Shown: positions 33,585 to 46,626, counted from the first letter of the stretch. The stretch: DNA of 64,000 bases from Peromyscus leucopus (GCF_004664715.2 NC_051072.1:44003642-44067641); one strand, 5' to 3'. Notes: generated by a model not told the origin, from the sequence alone. Made by a program: numbers and translations.

Positions 33585-35867
33585 AGCACAAGGATATAGG
33601 TGTTTATCCAAAATTGGTGAGGAACCCACAAATGACCCGTGTTTTTGCTGAGGTGCTTAACTCAAAGCCAAAGTCGTCTGCTGGGCCCACCGGCAGGACA
33701 GGAGAAAATTAGGCTGCAAGTGAGTGATAAACATCTCATTATGGCACCAGTATGGCCTCACTTTTCTTTCTGGAAAGGTCAGATGATAGTTTAGGCTCTG
33801 TGGGCCATTGTAGGGAGGATTCTTGTCTCATATTCTTGTGTGCTGCGTTTTTTTTTTGTTTGTTTGTTTTTTAAATAAACCTTCGAATATGACTTTTTAA
33901 GAGTATTTTTACTTTGTGGATCATACAAAAAGGAGCCGAGACTCTGGTTTGCAAACCTCTGATTTGGAGCAGGCTATGAAGTCACAGACAACAGATAACC
34001 AGCGTTTAATCGTCTGAAGGCCGGGATTTTCTTCACACCTCCTCCCATCATGAAGTCTGATTAATTGGACTCTTGCTGCTAAGCTGACTTGTCTGAGTGC
34101 TCTCCAAAACTTCAGAAGGCTTGTGAGGCCGACTCTGACGAACACACACCCTGAAGTCTCGGAGCCACAAGTGATGGATGTCCAGGAAGCAAATGGCCCC
34201 TTGTCTTCCACTGGCTGCAATAAAACCATCAGTGCTATTTAGGAAACAGGCACCCCACTGAGCAGCCAAAGGGCTGGGCTTGCCTCTAGGATGCTGTGAC
34301 AGCCTTCTCCAAACAGTCAAGGGTGGTACTTCCAATTAGCTCCAAGCCTCACAGCATCCTGTGCAGCAGCTCTTGGGGGAGCCTTTTGGCCTGTTCACAC
34401 ATGTCAGGTGTTATATTAGAAACACACATCACTGTATCAATACAACAGCGCCAGTGTTTGCTCTCCGACTCACAGACAGTTTCCATGGAACGGCGGCACG
34501 TACCTCCAACAATGCTCAGTCTGTTCAAAGTATAGATTCTTTTAGGGGTGTCTGGTCCGAAGGAGGGTGGAAAGAGGGACTAGCCTGCAAAAGAAGAGTT
34601 TTAAGAAAAGTATCGAAAATAGGTGGACCTAAAGTCCAAACCCATAAACAACCGAGTGCTTACATTGAATCAGTGGAATGAATAGTCTCTGGCAGATATT
34701 CAAAGACAAAAACACCTGATGTGTGTCTGTCCCCTTGGATGGTAGTCCCATGTCATTCCAGATGCGTTGCCAAGGAACCTGATTAGAACCTAAGGTATGT
34801 AAAGGTAGTTGGCTTGTTTTGTTTCTTGCCTGGTGACAATGCTTTGCTTTAGCCACTAACATTTTTTTTTTCTTTCTTACTCTCCACTGCAGCTTAGCAT
34901 TCAGGGACTATTGGTTTATAATAAGCATCCCGCTGACAACCAGAAAGATGTATTTATCGTTTGAGGGTGAGTTTTTCTTTTGCCGTGTGAGCCAGACAAA
35001 GCCATTCTCTTCAGAGCAGACTGCTAATGAGAACAGGCTGTGTGCCCTGCTCTAAGTTACCCCATATTGTGTAAAACGGTGGTTTTCAGGCTGTGCCTTA
35101 CCCGGAGAGACTCTGTTTTATAAATAGCTTCTGATTCCATTTTGAGTCAAAAGAGATGACTCTGAGCCTTTGTGGGCATGAAAAGGACAGCATCTGGTCA
35201 GCACCACCCACAAGGCACAGACTGATACACAGCATTCTGAAAAGTAAAAGGGTGCAACCCTATAAATGAACTTATCAAAGTAAATTGGGACCATATTCAC
35301 ACATTTGGCTTATTAAAACCATAGCAGGAAAACCAGACATGAGAACCTATCAGACATACCAGAGTAGGGAAGGGTACAACAGCCTCACCTCGTTTCCACA
35401 GAAAGGACATTTAACACTGTGATGCCAAAGGCCGACCGACCTGTCACCTGACCACTTGGTGTGTGTGTCAAGGGAAGTACCCACTGTCTCAGGGTCTTCA
35501 GCTCAGTTCAGTACCCACTGAGAGAGCCTACTTGAATCACCATCTGTCTGTCTGCTGATTCATCTGCCGGGACTTACCATCCATTCCTCTAGCCATTCAT
35601 CTGTCTAGACCCAATCTAGACCTGCCCTTTGCCTCTGTGGCCTCCACGGTCCCACGTCTTGCTTCTACAGCTCAGTTCAACCTGCGGTTCTGTTCAAGCC
35701 TGCGACTCTTGCTGCAGACCTCCAGCAGGGTTCATTATCTAAAGCCCCACCACAGACATGTTTTGTGCATTCCCGCCAGCTTCCTGCTTCTTTCCTCAGG
35801 GATCTTTGGAACTCCTTAAACTCGACTGTGACCTCTTTAGCCCTTTGTACCCATTGTGTAGCACACC

Positions 35868-35868
<1 letters not shown>
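33585..35868. other. Gene-free unique sequence
   Basis: About 2.3 kb without recognised genes or repeats beyond short T-runs. Several overlapping frames at 33921-34862 on both strands (77-106 codons) show no domain. Confidence 0.5.
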
Positions 35869-35923
<55 letters not shown>

Positions 35924-35940
35924 CTCCCTCTCTCTCTCCC
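35869..35940. repeat. (CT)n microsatellite
   Basis: About 26 uninterrupted CT units, then a CCCT/CT mixture. Confidence 0.97.
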
Positions 35941-36208
35941 AGAGAGTATAGCTCAAGGTAGAGTGCTTGGCTAGAAAGTGTGTGTATATACACAGAGATT
36001 TGCCCTGTGATGTGGAATGCATGAGATGAGAGTTAATGTTAGCAATAAAAGAAGCTGCATTTACTTTGGCAGCTATCAAGGGGATCTTGACTGGCAAATT
36101 GTTGCCAAAGAAACCTCTGCACTTGTGAATTTATTGTTAGTCAATGAATTCCAACACTACAGAGAGATATAAATGTGTTTGTCTCTGTTCCTGACATTGA
36201 ATCCTTCT

Positions 36209-36258
<50 letters not shown>

Positions 36259-36446
36259 GGGACATACACACACAGAGACACACGGACACACACTGAGCAG
36301 GTCACAGACTGAACTGAGTTTGCATTTGTGTTATCTAAGATGGGCTCTGGTGAAATTATTAGGTTGCTGACTTCTTTGATAGCCAAAAGATTCCATTAAG
36401 TAAAGAGCATAGTTTCTCTTTTTCAGTGCTGGAGGATGAACCCAGG
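35941..36446. other. Gene-free sequence with a (CA)n tract
   Basis: The (CA)n run spans about 36212-36256, followed by degenerate CA-rich sequence to about 36294. Nothing else recognised. Confidence 0.6.
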
Positions 36447-37490
36447 TGTTGTGGAATGTTATTTTAAGATGTTTATGTCTATTATTTATGCTGTGGAGCA
36501 TTTGTTTCAATGATGCAAAGATGTGTTGCATTCTTTTATGTTGCATTTGCTTAACTCTGTGAAGCTGTGTTACTTTGCCTGTCTAAAACACCTGATTGGT
36601 TTAATAAAGAGAAGGCCAATAGCAAGGCAGGAGAAAGGATAGGAGGGACTGGCAGGCAGAGAGGATAAATAGGAGGAGAAATCTGAGAAAGAAGAGGGAA
36701 CAAGAAAAGAAGGAGGAGGACATCAGAGGCCAGCCACCCAGCTACACAAAAGCCACAAAGTAAGAAATAAAAGGTATACAGAAATTGAGAAAGGTAAAAG
36801 CCAAGAGGCAAAAGATACATAGGATAATGTAGCTTAAGAAAAGCTGGCTAGAAACAAGCCAAGCTAAGGCTGGACATTTATAATTAAGAATAAGCTTCCA
36901 TGTATGTGGTGGTATTGTGTTCCCCAAAATATTGTGTACTCTAATAAATTTATCTGGGGTCAGAGAACAGACAGGCACTAAATACAAAGGCTAGAAAATG
37001 GTGGCACTCACACCTTTAATCCTAGCATTCCAGAGATAGAAATCCCTCTGGATCTCTGTGAGTTCAAGGCCACATTGGAAATAGCCAAGTATGGTGACAC
37101 ACGCCTTTAATCCCAGAAAGCCAGCCTTTAATCCCAGGGAGTGGTGGTAGAAAGCAGGAAGATATATAAGGCGTGAGGACCAGAAACTAGAAGATTGTGG
37201 CTGGTTAAACATTCAGGCTTTTAAGCAGCAGTTCAGCTGAGAGCCATTGGGATGAGGACACAGAAGCTTCCAGTCTGAGGAAACAGGACCAGCTGAAGAA
37301 CTGGCAAGGTGAGATAGCTGTGGCTTGTTCTGTCTCTCTGATCTACCAGCATGGACCCCAATAACTGGAATCGGGTTTGATTTTATTAATAAGAACTTTT
37401 AAGATTCCTGCTACACGTGTATTTATTTGGGAGCTAGGTGGTGGGCCCCCCCAAAAAAGCCTAAGAGTTAAAAAAAAAAAAAAAACTACA
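36447..37490 (+). mobile_element. Solo LTR, family A, interrupted by a family C LTR
   Basis: Starts TGTTGTGGAATG and ends AACTACA. Flanked by CCCAGG at 36441-36446 and 37491-37496, an exact 6-bp duplication. Carries the family block 'acacctgattggtttaataaagag' near 36590. Without the nested element and its duplicated hexamer it is about 527 bp. A poly-A run precedes the 3' end. A second, truncated copy starts at 63562. Confidence 0.93.
36905..37415 (+). mobile_element. Solo LTR, family C (511 bp), with B1-derived segments, nested
   Basis: TGTGGTGGTATTGTG ... CCTGCTACA, flanked by CATGTA (36899-36904) and CGTGTA (37416-37421), one mismatch in six. Internally it holds two stretches of B1-like text ('cctttaatcctagcattcc... 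gtgagttcaaggccacattgg' and 'acacgcctttaatcccag'), so the LTR itself carries SINE sequence. Later 'agatatataaggcgtgagga' is a TATA-like context. It is younger than the family A LTR it sits in. Confidence 0.88.
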
Positions 37491-37496
37491 CCCAGG

Positions 37497-39965
37497 GCCC
37501 TGAGCAAAATATTCTATTTAAATAGGGCATTTGTCAGATGTAACCTCAAAATTTCCCATGACAGTATCTGTTATCAACCTCTTGGCTTGAAATTTAAATA
37601 TATGTGTGAGCTCCCATTAAACTGCCCAGGTAGAAAATTATCTACAGAGATGCAATCGACCAATATGGTAGGAATATACAATAACAAAAACAATGAAAAG
37701 TAACTTGTCTTCTAGATTATTTTTGCTTTAGTAATTGAAAACATTGTACAACTCATAAAGGATTTTATGAGTCTGTATTTTAACTGTCCTTTCTGGAGTG
37801 TCCTTCTATCTGTTCATCTTCTAAAATGCTATAACCAATGTCTCTCAAATACTGAGACAGGATAGATTTTGAGTTATGATGCTGGGCTCTGCCATGCACA
37901 GCTACTTTCTTAGAATTGTACAGCTCACTGCCAAAATAAATGAATGGTATCTTTTCGTGGGACTCACTGTCAGAAACTCTCTGGTCTCACGTCTGCAAGT
38001 TTGATTGGTAACAGAAGCAAACCAAGGAAAACTATGTATTGCCTGCATCCTGCTTAATGGGACTGTCTGTGCATTTTGTTATTTCAGACCCAGCTTTTCA
38101 TAGCAACCACTGAATATGCAAAATGAATTTAGGGATGTCAAAGTTAATTAACACCAGCTCCCCTGACAGATGAGCTTTGTAAACAATAAGGATCTTAACT
38201 TCTTTCGACTTGAATCTGGAAGACTGACAATTTTTATCCCATGAAGTCAGGAATTTTGAATTAAATATAAATAGACAGTTGAGTTCAGGTCACATTTCTT
38301 GCCAAAAGATGGAATACAGATTGGCAAAGCAGCTTTCACGCCCATAGGCTACTGGGTGTAGGAGGATTTAAATTTTTAATGGCTGGCAATAATTTTTCAC
38401 CTAGTCAAAAAGTTGCTCATTTTTATCTCCACAGAGACAACAATGCAGTTTAATTCCTGAGCAGGCTCTTCGGAACTCCTAGGTTGGTATTTATTTTTGC
38501 CGGATTTTCTTCTACGTGTCTTCAAAAATGACTGCCACTTTGCTGTCCTCACAGTGACCACGCAGTTGTCTGGACAGACAGAAGAGATTATAATTTCTTC
38601 CCTGTTACACACAGTGCCTTCAGTGGCACGTCTTGCCAAGGACAAATTTTCTCCATATTCTCCCCAAAGCTACTTATTTCACAGATCCATGTGAGTCATT
38701 CCTCCTTACAAATTTGTCCATAATGCCACAAAAAAAAAAAAAATCTGCCTCATATTTAATACCTAGCATTTGAGGCTCCCCACTCAGAAGCTGTGGGAGC
38801 CAGCAGGTTCTAGCCTCTGAGACAACAGTAGACATCTGTGGATTTTTCTGTGTCATGGGGCTTGTGTCCAGGTCGTGGGTCTTCCTCTGGCCGCTTGCCT
38901 TTTGGCTCTTTGCTGTCCATTCACACCTCTCCCAGAGCCTGGGCAGGAGAAGTAAATAAAGTTAGACTTCAGATCTGCCAACTGCACTCCTTCTTAGATC
39001 CCGCCCAGTGAAGGACTTGGCCATAAAGAATGCCAAAATGTCAAAATCATTTCAAAATATAAATTGTATATGGGTTGGAGGCATTTGTTTTAGTGACTAG
39101 AAAATCATCCTGCTTTTAGAAATGAGTGTTTTGGTCTAATATGCTAGGAGAATGTCAATGAATTGGAATCCAAATAAAATTGATCTAGAGCGGAGCCCAG
39201 AGGGATAAAAGCTAGCTTCTCCCACCTGGGATCCCAGAATGCAGTAATGGTGACAACAATGAGCATCATTACAGGAAACTGTACTGGTGCCTAGGACTGA
39301 GCTGCACAGGGGAGCAGCTCCAACGAGACTTGGAAAACATCTCTGTGACGTTTTTTGTCAGACTTAGAGGGGAAGGCCAGGGTTCTGTACTCAGAGGAAA
39401 AGTAGGAGAAGCCTCCTTGGGAAGTGTACGGTGTAAGAAGAACAGAGATTGGAGCAGATGGGAGACAAATGGGGTGGAGAGGCAAGGAGGGCGATGTGAA
39501 TGGAAGCAAGACAAGAATAATGCATTTCTATGTACTATTCAAGAGTTTATGTACCTTATACAGCCCACTAATTTTTATGTCATCTTTAAAGACACGGGTC
39601 TTGACTAGTATTAGCCATTTTGAGGTATCTAAGAATTCACTAATCACTGCCTGCAAATTGGATATATTTTATGATCTTAATGTTATTATTAGCCAAACTT
39701 ATAACACTATAAAATAAACTTAAAGCTGCTGAATCAAAAGTAGATTGGGGCTTACATAATTTCTCAGTCAACAGGCTTCACAGGGGCATTTACCATGTTT
39801 TTGACACAGTTTAAGGCTCTGTGGAAAAGGAACTGAGAACCAATGTTACAGATAGCAGCAAATAGTTTTACATTTTAAGACAAGAATGTAGCATGATCAG
39901 ATTGGCATTTTGGAACACCATTTTAAACATGCATTGGTGGGTTGGCTTGAAAGCAAGGGCATTAG
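37497..39965. other. Gene-free unique sequence; possible conserved block
   Basis: No repeat is recognisable over much of 2.4 kb. The part at about 38090-38420 is rich in AT-type homeodomain-like cores (ttaattaa, taaattttta) and lacks repeat scars, so it could be a conserved non-coding element. That is inference only. Frames up to 97 codons show no domain. Confidence 0.4.
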
Positions 39966-39971
39966 CTAGAC

Positions 39972-40358
39972 TGCTGTGAGATGGTCTATATGTCAAATGC
40001 TCTGATTGGTCAATAAATAAAATACTGATTGGCCAGTGGCTAGGCAGGAAGTATAGGCAGAACTAACAGAGAGGAGAATTGAGAGAACAGGAAGGTGGGA
40101 GGAGTCACTGCCAGCCGCCGCCATGACAAGCAGCATGTGAAGATGCCGGTAAGCCACGAGCCATGTGGCAAGGTATAGATTTATGGAAATGGATTAATTT
40201 AAGCTATAAGAACAGTTAGCAAGAAGCCTGCCACGGCCATACAGTTTGTAAGCAATATAAGTCTCTGTGTTTACTTGGTTGGGTCTGAGCGGCTGTGGGA
40301 CTGGCGGGTGACAGAGATTTGTCCTGACTGTGGGCAAGGCAGGAAAACTCTAGCTACA
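39972..40358 (+). mobile_element. Solo LTR, family B (387 bp)
   Basis: TGCTGTGAGATGG ... CTAGCTACA, flanked by CTAGAC at 39966-39971 and 40359-40364, an exact 6-bp duplication. Contains 'ctgattggtcaataaataaa' and 'atttatggaaatggattaat'. Confidence 0.95.
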
Positions 40359-40364
40359 CTAGAC

Positions 40365-41319
40365 AGTTGTTCAAGTAACAGTAATTGGGACCCTGGACAG
40401 TGAAAGAGAGATCAGCACCAAGGAATTATTTGGAAAGAAAAATCAAAGGAATTGTGGGTATACTGGACGTGGATGAGGCAGTTTTTCTCCCCTCACAGGT
40501 TTTAAGAAATATGAATGGAAATGCCCTGTATAGGAAACAGCATTATTGGAGAAGGTAATAGATTTGATTTGGGATGTAGTGACTTGGAGACACACGAGAG
40601 ACAAAGGAATAGCATTTAGGATGAGAGGAAGGACATTGTGAGTCTGATCCTGGGAAAGAAGCAAAAACCACAGACATTTGGGAAGCACTAGATTAATGAG
40701 GAGGAACAGTTAATGACTGAAGTACACATGACATTACTCAGAAAGCGTTATTGATTGTAAGCAAGGTTCTCAGAAGAGAAGGCGACGAAACACCATTTAG
40801 GCCTGGGCTGAAAAGAACTGAAACAGGTCCCTGAAGACTCAAAGGGCGAGTAGAGAAGAGTGACATCAATAAGTAAATAATAAATAAACAACAACAACAA
40901 CAAACACCCCAGAAAGAGTTAAACATCAAGTGCCACAGGGGTGGTGGTGGAATGGGGCAATGGACTCTGCCCACCAAAGGCCAATCACTGGGCATCTGTG
41001 CTAGGATCATTGTGAGGGAAAGAATAGATTAAGGATCCAGTGCACTCAGGACAAAGGAGGAAATAATCGGGAAGGAAAGAAATGGATTCTGAGTGAACAG
41101 AAAGAAGTGACAGGAAAAAAGGTTGAAGAAGAGTCAAAATGGGACAAGTAGTTCAGAGGCAGGACACATGAGTTTCTGGGTTTAGCCAAGAAATCCCCAA
41201 GGGAAGGAAGTGACTAGGATACTAGAAAGAGAGGAACTGGTAGAGGAAGCTCCCAGGGCCAACAGGAGGATTGTCATCAGCTTGTCTCTGAAGGTCACTG
41301 ATTGTCTCTGACCTACACG
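40365..41319. other. Gene-free unique sequence
   Basis: Purine-rich plus strand, short (CAA)n at about 40890-40905. No gene recognised. Confidence 0.5.
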
Positions 41320-41690
41320 TTTCTGGTCCTTCTCCAGGCTAGCCAAAGCTCTCTGCTCTCGTCCACTGTTGACCCTGTCCAGTTAGCTAGCTACAAATGA
41401 CTTCCTGTTTTCCTGCCCACTCTTTGATCTAAGGCAAATCCTACTTCCTCTGGGACTTAGGAGATTTTCTCAGCAATTTTCCATGTCCACTTACTGTTGC
41501 TGCTCAAGCAGAAATGCTTATTGCATACCTTGACTGTAGGTATTACTTGAACCATAATTTGTGTTCATTTGTCTGTTTCCCTCAATAAAATATGAGCTCC
41601 TTGAAAGAAGGGATATTGTCTAATAATCATGGTATTTTGGTTTCCTAGCACATTGAAGGACAGAGAACCATTGCTGAATACACTTTATGT
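41320..41690 (+). mobile_element. L2 3' end
   Basis: 'caataaaatatgagctccttgaaagaagggatattgtctaataatc... ttggtttcctagcacattgaaggacag' parallels the L2 3' tail. Confidence 0.55.
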
Positions 41691-41812
41691 GTGTGGAAGT
41701 GGGTGCGTTGCTTCAATTCTGGCAACATATCCGTGACATTGAGATGTCTTCATCTTACAGATGAGGATGATGAAGTTCAGGGGCTTAAGCTATTTATTCA
41801 AGGTCATAATAC
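41691..41812 (-). mobile_element. MIR-like fragment
   Basis: 'gtcttcatcttacagatgaggatgatgaagttcaggggcttaagc... attcaaggtcataat' matches the reversed MIR core. Confidence 0.65.
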
Positions 41813-41828
41813 TAAAAAAAAAAATAAC

Positions 41829-41977
41829 AAGTTGGGCATAGTGGTGTACAGCTTTAATCCCAACACTTTGGAGGCAGAGGCAAAAGGATCTCTGTGAGTT
41901 CAAGGTCACCCAATCTACATAGAGAGTTCCAGCCTAGCCAAGACTACAAAGTGAGACTCTAGCTTGAGAAATCAGTA
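41829..41977 (+). mobile_element. B1 SINE
   Basis: 'gttgggcatagtggtgtacagctttaatcccaacactttggaggcagagg... tctgtgagttcaaggtcacc... gtgagactctagcttgag'. The A-run lies upstream (41814-41823) and could be the site it entered. Confidence 0.8.
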
Positions 41978-42014
41978 AAATAAAAGTAATAACAAAGTCA
42001 TGCCAAATATTTAA

Positions 42015-42125
42015 ATCATGCTTACTCTGTGCAAGGTACTGATCTAAGCAGCGTACATATATTACTTTGATTCTTCCTCATAGCATGCTATGAAGTAGTA
42101 GATACATTAATAAAATTCACTGGGA
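42015..42125 (-). mobile_element. MIR fragment
   Basis: 'catgcttactctgtgcaaggtactgatctaagcagcgtacatatattactttgattcttcctcatagcatgctatgaagtag' is a reversed MIR. Confidence 0.7.
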
Positions 42126-43008
42126 TTTGGCCATTGATTCACTCAGGCATCCCTTTAATGGTAGAACCAGAAAGAGAAGACAATTCAGCTAACTTCTGAG
42201 TGTCTTTAAGGGTTTTCAAATTACCGTCTTCACTCCTGAATCAAGAGTCTCCCTTTGAACAAAAATTTGACCTAAAGTAACATATCAGACCTGACTGGGA
42301 AGAGAGGCATGATGGAAAGCTGAAAGCTCCTACCATTATTTTTTCAGGAGACAAGAGCATCTAAAAGCAGATGAAGCATTACCTCATTGGCTCAGCACAT
42401 GAGAAATTATAGTAAAGATTCAGTGTTTCGATGGCTTCACAAGCAGTTTGCCTCAGAAGTCTTCAAAAACTTATCCAAGAACTTACCTTCCTGAAGTAAC
42501 TTAGTTCCATCTCTTAAGCACTTCCTTTATCTCTCATTCAGCTCTGCACTTCATTGGGAACACGATCTTAAACGGTTATGTTTGATGGGGACGATCCCCT
42601 GGGCTTAGCTAAGATCATCAGGAGCCAAAATGGGAAAGCCAACCAGTGAGGATTCCACTGCCATGGGTGTGAGATTGACAGACGGACCAACGGTGAGAAT
42701 GGAGGGTGTCTGAAACAACCAAAATACAATAAATAAGTGATAAAAATAACCTGGAAGAACGGTGATTTAAACATTCCGTTTTGAAGTATCTCCTATACAT
42801 ATCTTCAACCCTGAACCTTCAGCACATGTTTAATTAAATGTGGGGGAAGAAAGGTGGAGGAAAACAGCTGAGATAAGTAAAACCCAAGGTGTGAGACAGA
42901 TCAAGGGTTCGAAAGGTCACGAAATGGGATTGATAACAAAAATAAGACTCCTCAGAACCCCAGGTATCTTGAGAGGAATACTGTTTCCTGCTCTACAAGA
43001 GGAAGAGA
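42126..43008. other. Gene-free unique sequence
   Basis: Nothing recognised. The frame at 42840-43100 ends inside the following LTR. Confidence 0.45.
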
Positions 43009-43014
43009 GTGAAC

Positions 43015-43419
43015 TATGGGTGGAGTTTTCCCGTCCTGACTGCCTGTTTGCAAATACCCGCAGCTGCTTCCCAAATAATTTACTTGGAGACTTGATATAA
43101 ATTATAAATGCTTGGCCAATAGCTCAGTCTTGTCACTAGCTAATTCTTACACTTAAATTAGCCCATATTTCTATCTATACTTTGCCTCATGGCTTGGTAT
43201 CTTTTCATAGTCTTTTTATCTTGCTTGTATCTTGCCGGTATTTTTACCTTGCTTCTCTGTGTTTGCTGGTGACTCTCTGACTCCGCCCCTCCTTTTCCCA
43301 GAATTCTCTTTGTCTGGCTCTCTTGCTCAATTTCTTCCTGCCCAGCTATAGGCCAATCAGCTTATTAGTCAATGAGAGTAATACATATTCATAATGCACA
43401 AAAAGATTATTCCACAGCA
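43015..43419 (-). mobile_element. Solo LTR, family B (405 bp), antisense
   Basis: The reverse complement starts TGCTGTGGAATAATC. Flanked by GTGAAC at 43009-43014 and 43420-43425, an exact 6-bp duplication. The 3' end is ...CCATA, again ATA where intact copies have ACA. Contains reversed blocks 'ggccaatcagcttattagtcaatgag' and 'attataaatgcttggccaat'. Confidence 0.93.
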
Positions 43420-43425
43420 GTGAAC

Positions 43426-45440
43426 TGACTTTTATATGACACTCAAAAGTCTGAGTGTCCACATCTAATGTTTGGATTAGATAAAGCCCTTGTCTAATGA
43501 TTTGATTGTCTTCATGGTCATCGTCACTCCAGTGAACTCTAATTTCCCATCTGTCACCTTCATTTTAACACTTCCAATATTTCCTCTTATCCTGGCCCTG
43601 TTATTCATTTCAGCTTCTCTCCATTGGTGCAGCCTCAGAAAAATTTAGTCCATTGTGGGCAAACTTCTCATCCTAAAGATTTTTCATGTTATCTCAGTCT
43701 CCTTACCTCCAGTGAAGATACCACACATATAGAAAACTCTATGAATTCTCATCCCCTCAAATGCCACGGCAGGAGTTAGCTTCCCTTTCTATACCTTTTA
43801 ACTGAACACCATCCCGTGATACCCTCTTCATCTCCTGCCACACCATTCCTCTCAGCATATGAGTCTAGCTCATACCTTGCCTCTTCCATCTGCCTGTCAC
43901 TCAGTTCTACAATTAAATGTCACAGGTGTAACTAATGACAGGATCCAGATCTTCTGCACAGGTCCCATCTGCTGAGGAGACGGAGGGACAGAGATTTGTT
44001 GGGTTAGTGCTCTCAGACCTACTACCTTAGAGGGAACAAGCCGGAAGTAAAACTATGAGGTTGTTGAGTAAAACTCCGGTTTCCTTTGACAAATTGATAG
44101 CTCTTCTCTTCAGTTCACCCCATTCCAAATTAAAAGAACATTTTCATATAAGTCATATTTCCCCCTATTCTGTTCCTTTTCTCTGCAGTGGTCATAGCAT
44201 TCTTTCAGTCTCCCAGAACACAACTCATTAAAGTTGATTAATTTATCTCCCTTTCATCCACCATGTCCAACACTTTACACATATTCAATATTTCCTTTGG
44301 GAGAATTTGCTTTGCAGATAATGCTTTCCACTCCATTCCTAATGTCTCCAGACTCGGAGTAGGCTCATGGTCTCAAGTTCAGAGTCACGATTTCGAGGCT
44401 CCTATGCCTCCCAACATACTCCAAAACTCAGTCTTTCAAAGCATCGACTCTAGGCCCCTCAACTTCTGGTCAAAAGTTAATTAATTACATAGAGGCTTGA
44501 TCAACAATTCCTAGTGTTATCTCTTCTATGAGCTAAAATATCCATTAATGAAAAAATATAAAAGCATCTTTCTGAAATACGGGAAGAAATTCTACAGAAG
44601 AGAAAACATGAGATTGAACCGAGAAGTTCTATGAAAGATGGATGTATTTTTCCCCGATTAAAATGTAATAAACCAAAGAGATTGCTATTTCTTTCCACTT
44701 CCTCCTCATGGCCGAGCTGTCATGTATATACCTTTAAAAGTTGGGCTGTTCGCATTGTACTGTCTCACGCTCCTTTTTGGAGTAGCGTCCTGCAGTTCTA
44801 CCTTTTATCCTCAGAAGGCTTCTTCTATGGCCTCTGGGGATCATGACTCCTTGATATAACAGGATGAGGAGTTTAAGCAGATGGCTTTGGAGATCGTCCC
44901 TGCCATGATGCCATTTTTGGAACCTTCCCTCTGTTGGAATTGCTGTTTGTGACCCTTCTAAATCTCTCCCATCTCACCCTTGCTCTGTCCCCTGCTCGCT
45001 CCCTGCCTGTCTCTCAGCCCACTCCCGGGGCCCTCTGTCTCTCTTGCTCACCTGCTAGAGCCTGAACTCTGTGGGTTCTTTCTAGACTGCTTACCTCCTT
45101 TCTCCAATCTCTTTCCTCCTCAGACTCAGAGACTTCATTAAAGTATGCTGTCTTACTGCAGACAGCTCTGCCTCAGTAGAAACTAGGTAATCAGTCTCAG
45201 AGACCAGAAAAAGGATGCACTGATTTTTAAATTCTCACAGATTGTAACAACCTCTGCCACTGCACAAGCAAATGACCTCCAGATCTCTTATCCCTAAGCT
45301 TTCTCTGCTCTCTACTCTCAAAAATCTCTGATCTCTAAGCCTTCTTTACCCCCTGCCCTTGTCTTGTCTATGAGCCTTCTTGACTCTCCCCTAACTCTAG
45401 TCTCCCCCTCTGATCACTAAATTCAGTTTTATAGAGATTC
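43426..45440. other. Gene-free; possible LTR-like pyrimidine-rich stretch
   Basis: Mostly unrecognised. The pyrimidine-rich part at about 44930-45170 ends in 'gacttcattaaagtatgctg', a polyadenylation-like context, and might be the decayed 5' LTR of the retroviral remnant that follows. It does not clearly match the 3' LTR near 49.5-49.86 kb, so I leave it unassigned. Confidence 0.35.
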
Positions 45441-46088
45441 AAATGTCCTTGGAATACGGGTATTAAAAACTGTCACACGCTGTTGTACTTTATTTCAAAG
45501 GCTGATGTTGGAGCTGGGATGTGGCCTTCCCTCTCCAGGCTCAAGCTTGTTTAAAAATCCCCTCCAAAGAATCTGTCCTGGGTCAGGCAGGCCACCTGAC
45601 TGTGACAGGGGAAAAGAGAGCAAAACAGAAGAGCCCAGGAAAAGACACTGTGTGCTGAAGAACAGCTGAAAAGGAAACTCTTCCCAACAGGATTGCTACT
45701 GCTTGTCTCATTCTCCGCTTCTTGGTTTGTTTTACTGTCTTTAAAAATGTCAAAGTATAATCACAAATGTTTTATTCTCTGAATACCCCCTCTTTATGTC
45801 TCTAAAAACTTTTGCTAAAATATAAACTTTGTTTTATCTCAGAATTTGCAGGACCATTGTACAAACTTTCTGTATCTCCATTTGTAAATTCATTGGGTGT
45901 GGTTTAAAAAGATCTGCAAAATCTGTAACAAAAAGTTATAACAGAGGGGTTGATAGTAAAAAAAGAAGTCTATAATGGGTAATCTTGATTTGCTACAACA
46001 TGCTTATATGTAACTTGGATTCCATTCTTCTTTATGAAAATAGGACTTACTAACAACATAGGTTTGGTAATTAAGCTTTATAAAGTCC

Positions 46089-46252
46089 TAGCCAGGCAGT
46101 GGTGGCACATGCTTTTAACCCCAGCACTCAGGAGGCAGAGACAGGCAGATCTCTGTGATTTCTTGTCCAGTCTGGTCTACAGAGCTAGTTCTAGGACAGC
46201 TAGGGCTACACAAAGAAATCCTATCTTGAAAAAACAAAAACAAACATACAAA
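46089..46252 (+). mobile_element. B1 SINE
   Basis: 'gccaggcagtggtggcacatgcttttaaccccagcactcaggaggcagagacaggcagatctctgtgatttc... gctagggctacacaaagaaatcctatcttg' with an A-rich tail. The right half follows the general murine B1 and lacks the cricetid-type block of the younger copies. Confidence 0.9.
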
Positions 46253-46626
46253 AAGATTGATAAATTCCTAAGGTTGTACAAGTCTACTCAGGCTAACTGA
46301 CTCAGAGATATGTGTCTACCCATTTATGTCTTTACTGTGTTCAACACCAGGCTTCCGTAAAATTTTAGAAAAGGAGCAATGTGTATTTGATAAATAAGGT
46401 TTATAAATTCCTAAGGTTCATTCAAGCTAACAAAAACTAACTTAAGATGTATGTCTAGCCTTTTTGTTTTTGATAGCTTTGTTAAACTTTAGCTATTTGG
46501 ATAAACTAAGTCATACAAAAAAACTGTGATATTCTATAAAGGTACACTATGAAAGAATCAGAAAAATAAGGTTCTCAGTCTATGAACTGTATTTACAGTT
46601 TAAAGTTTTATTTTTCATGATAAAGG

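Noticed and set aside
44930..45170. 5' LTR partner for the class I ERV
   Set aside because: Pyrimidine-rich with an ATTAAA, but I could not align it convincingly by eye to the 3' LTR candidate, so it was not called.
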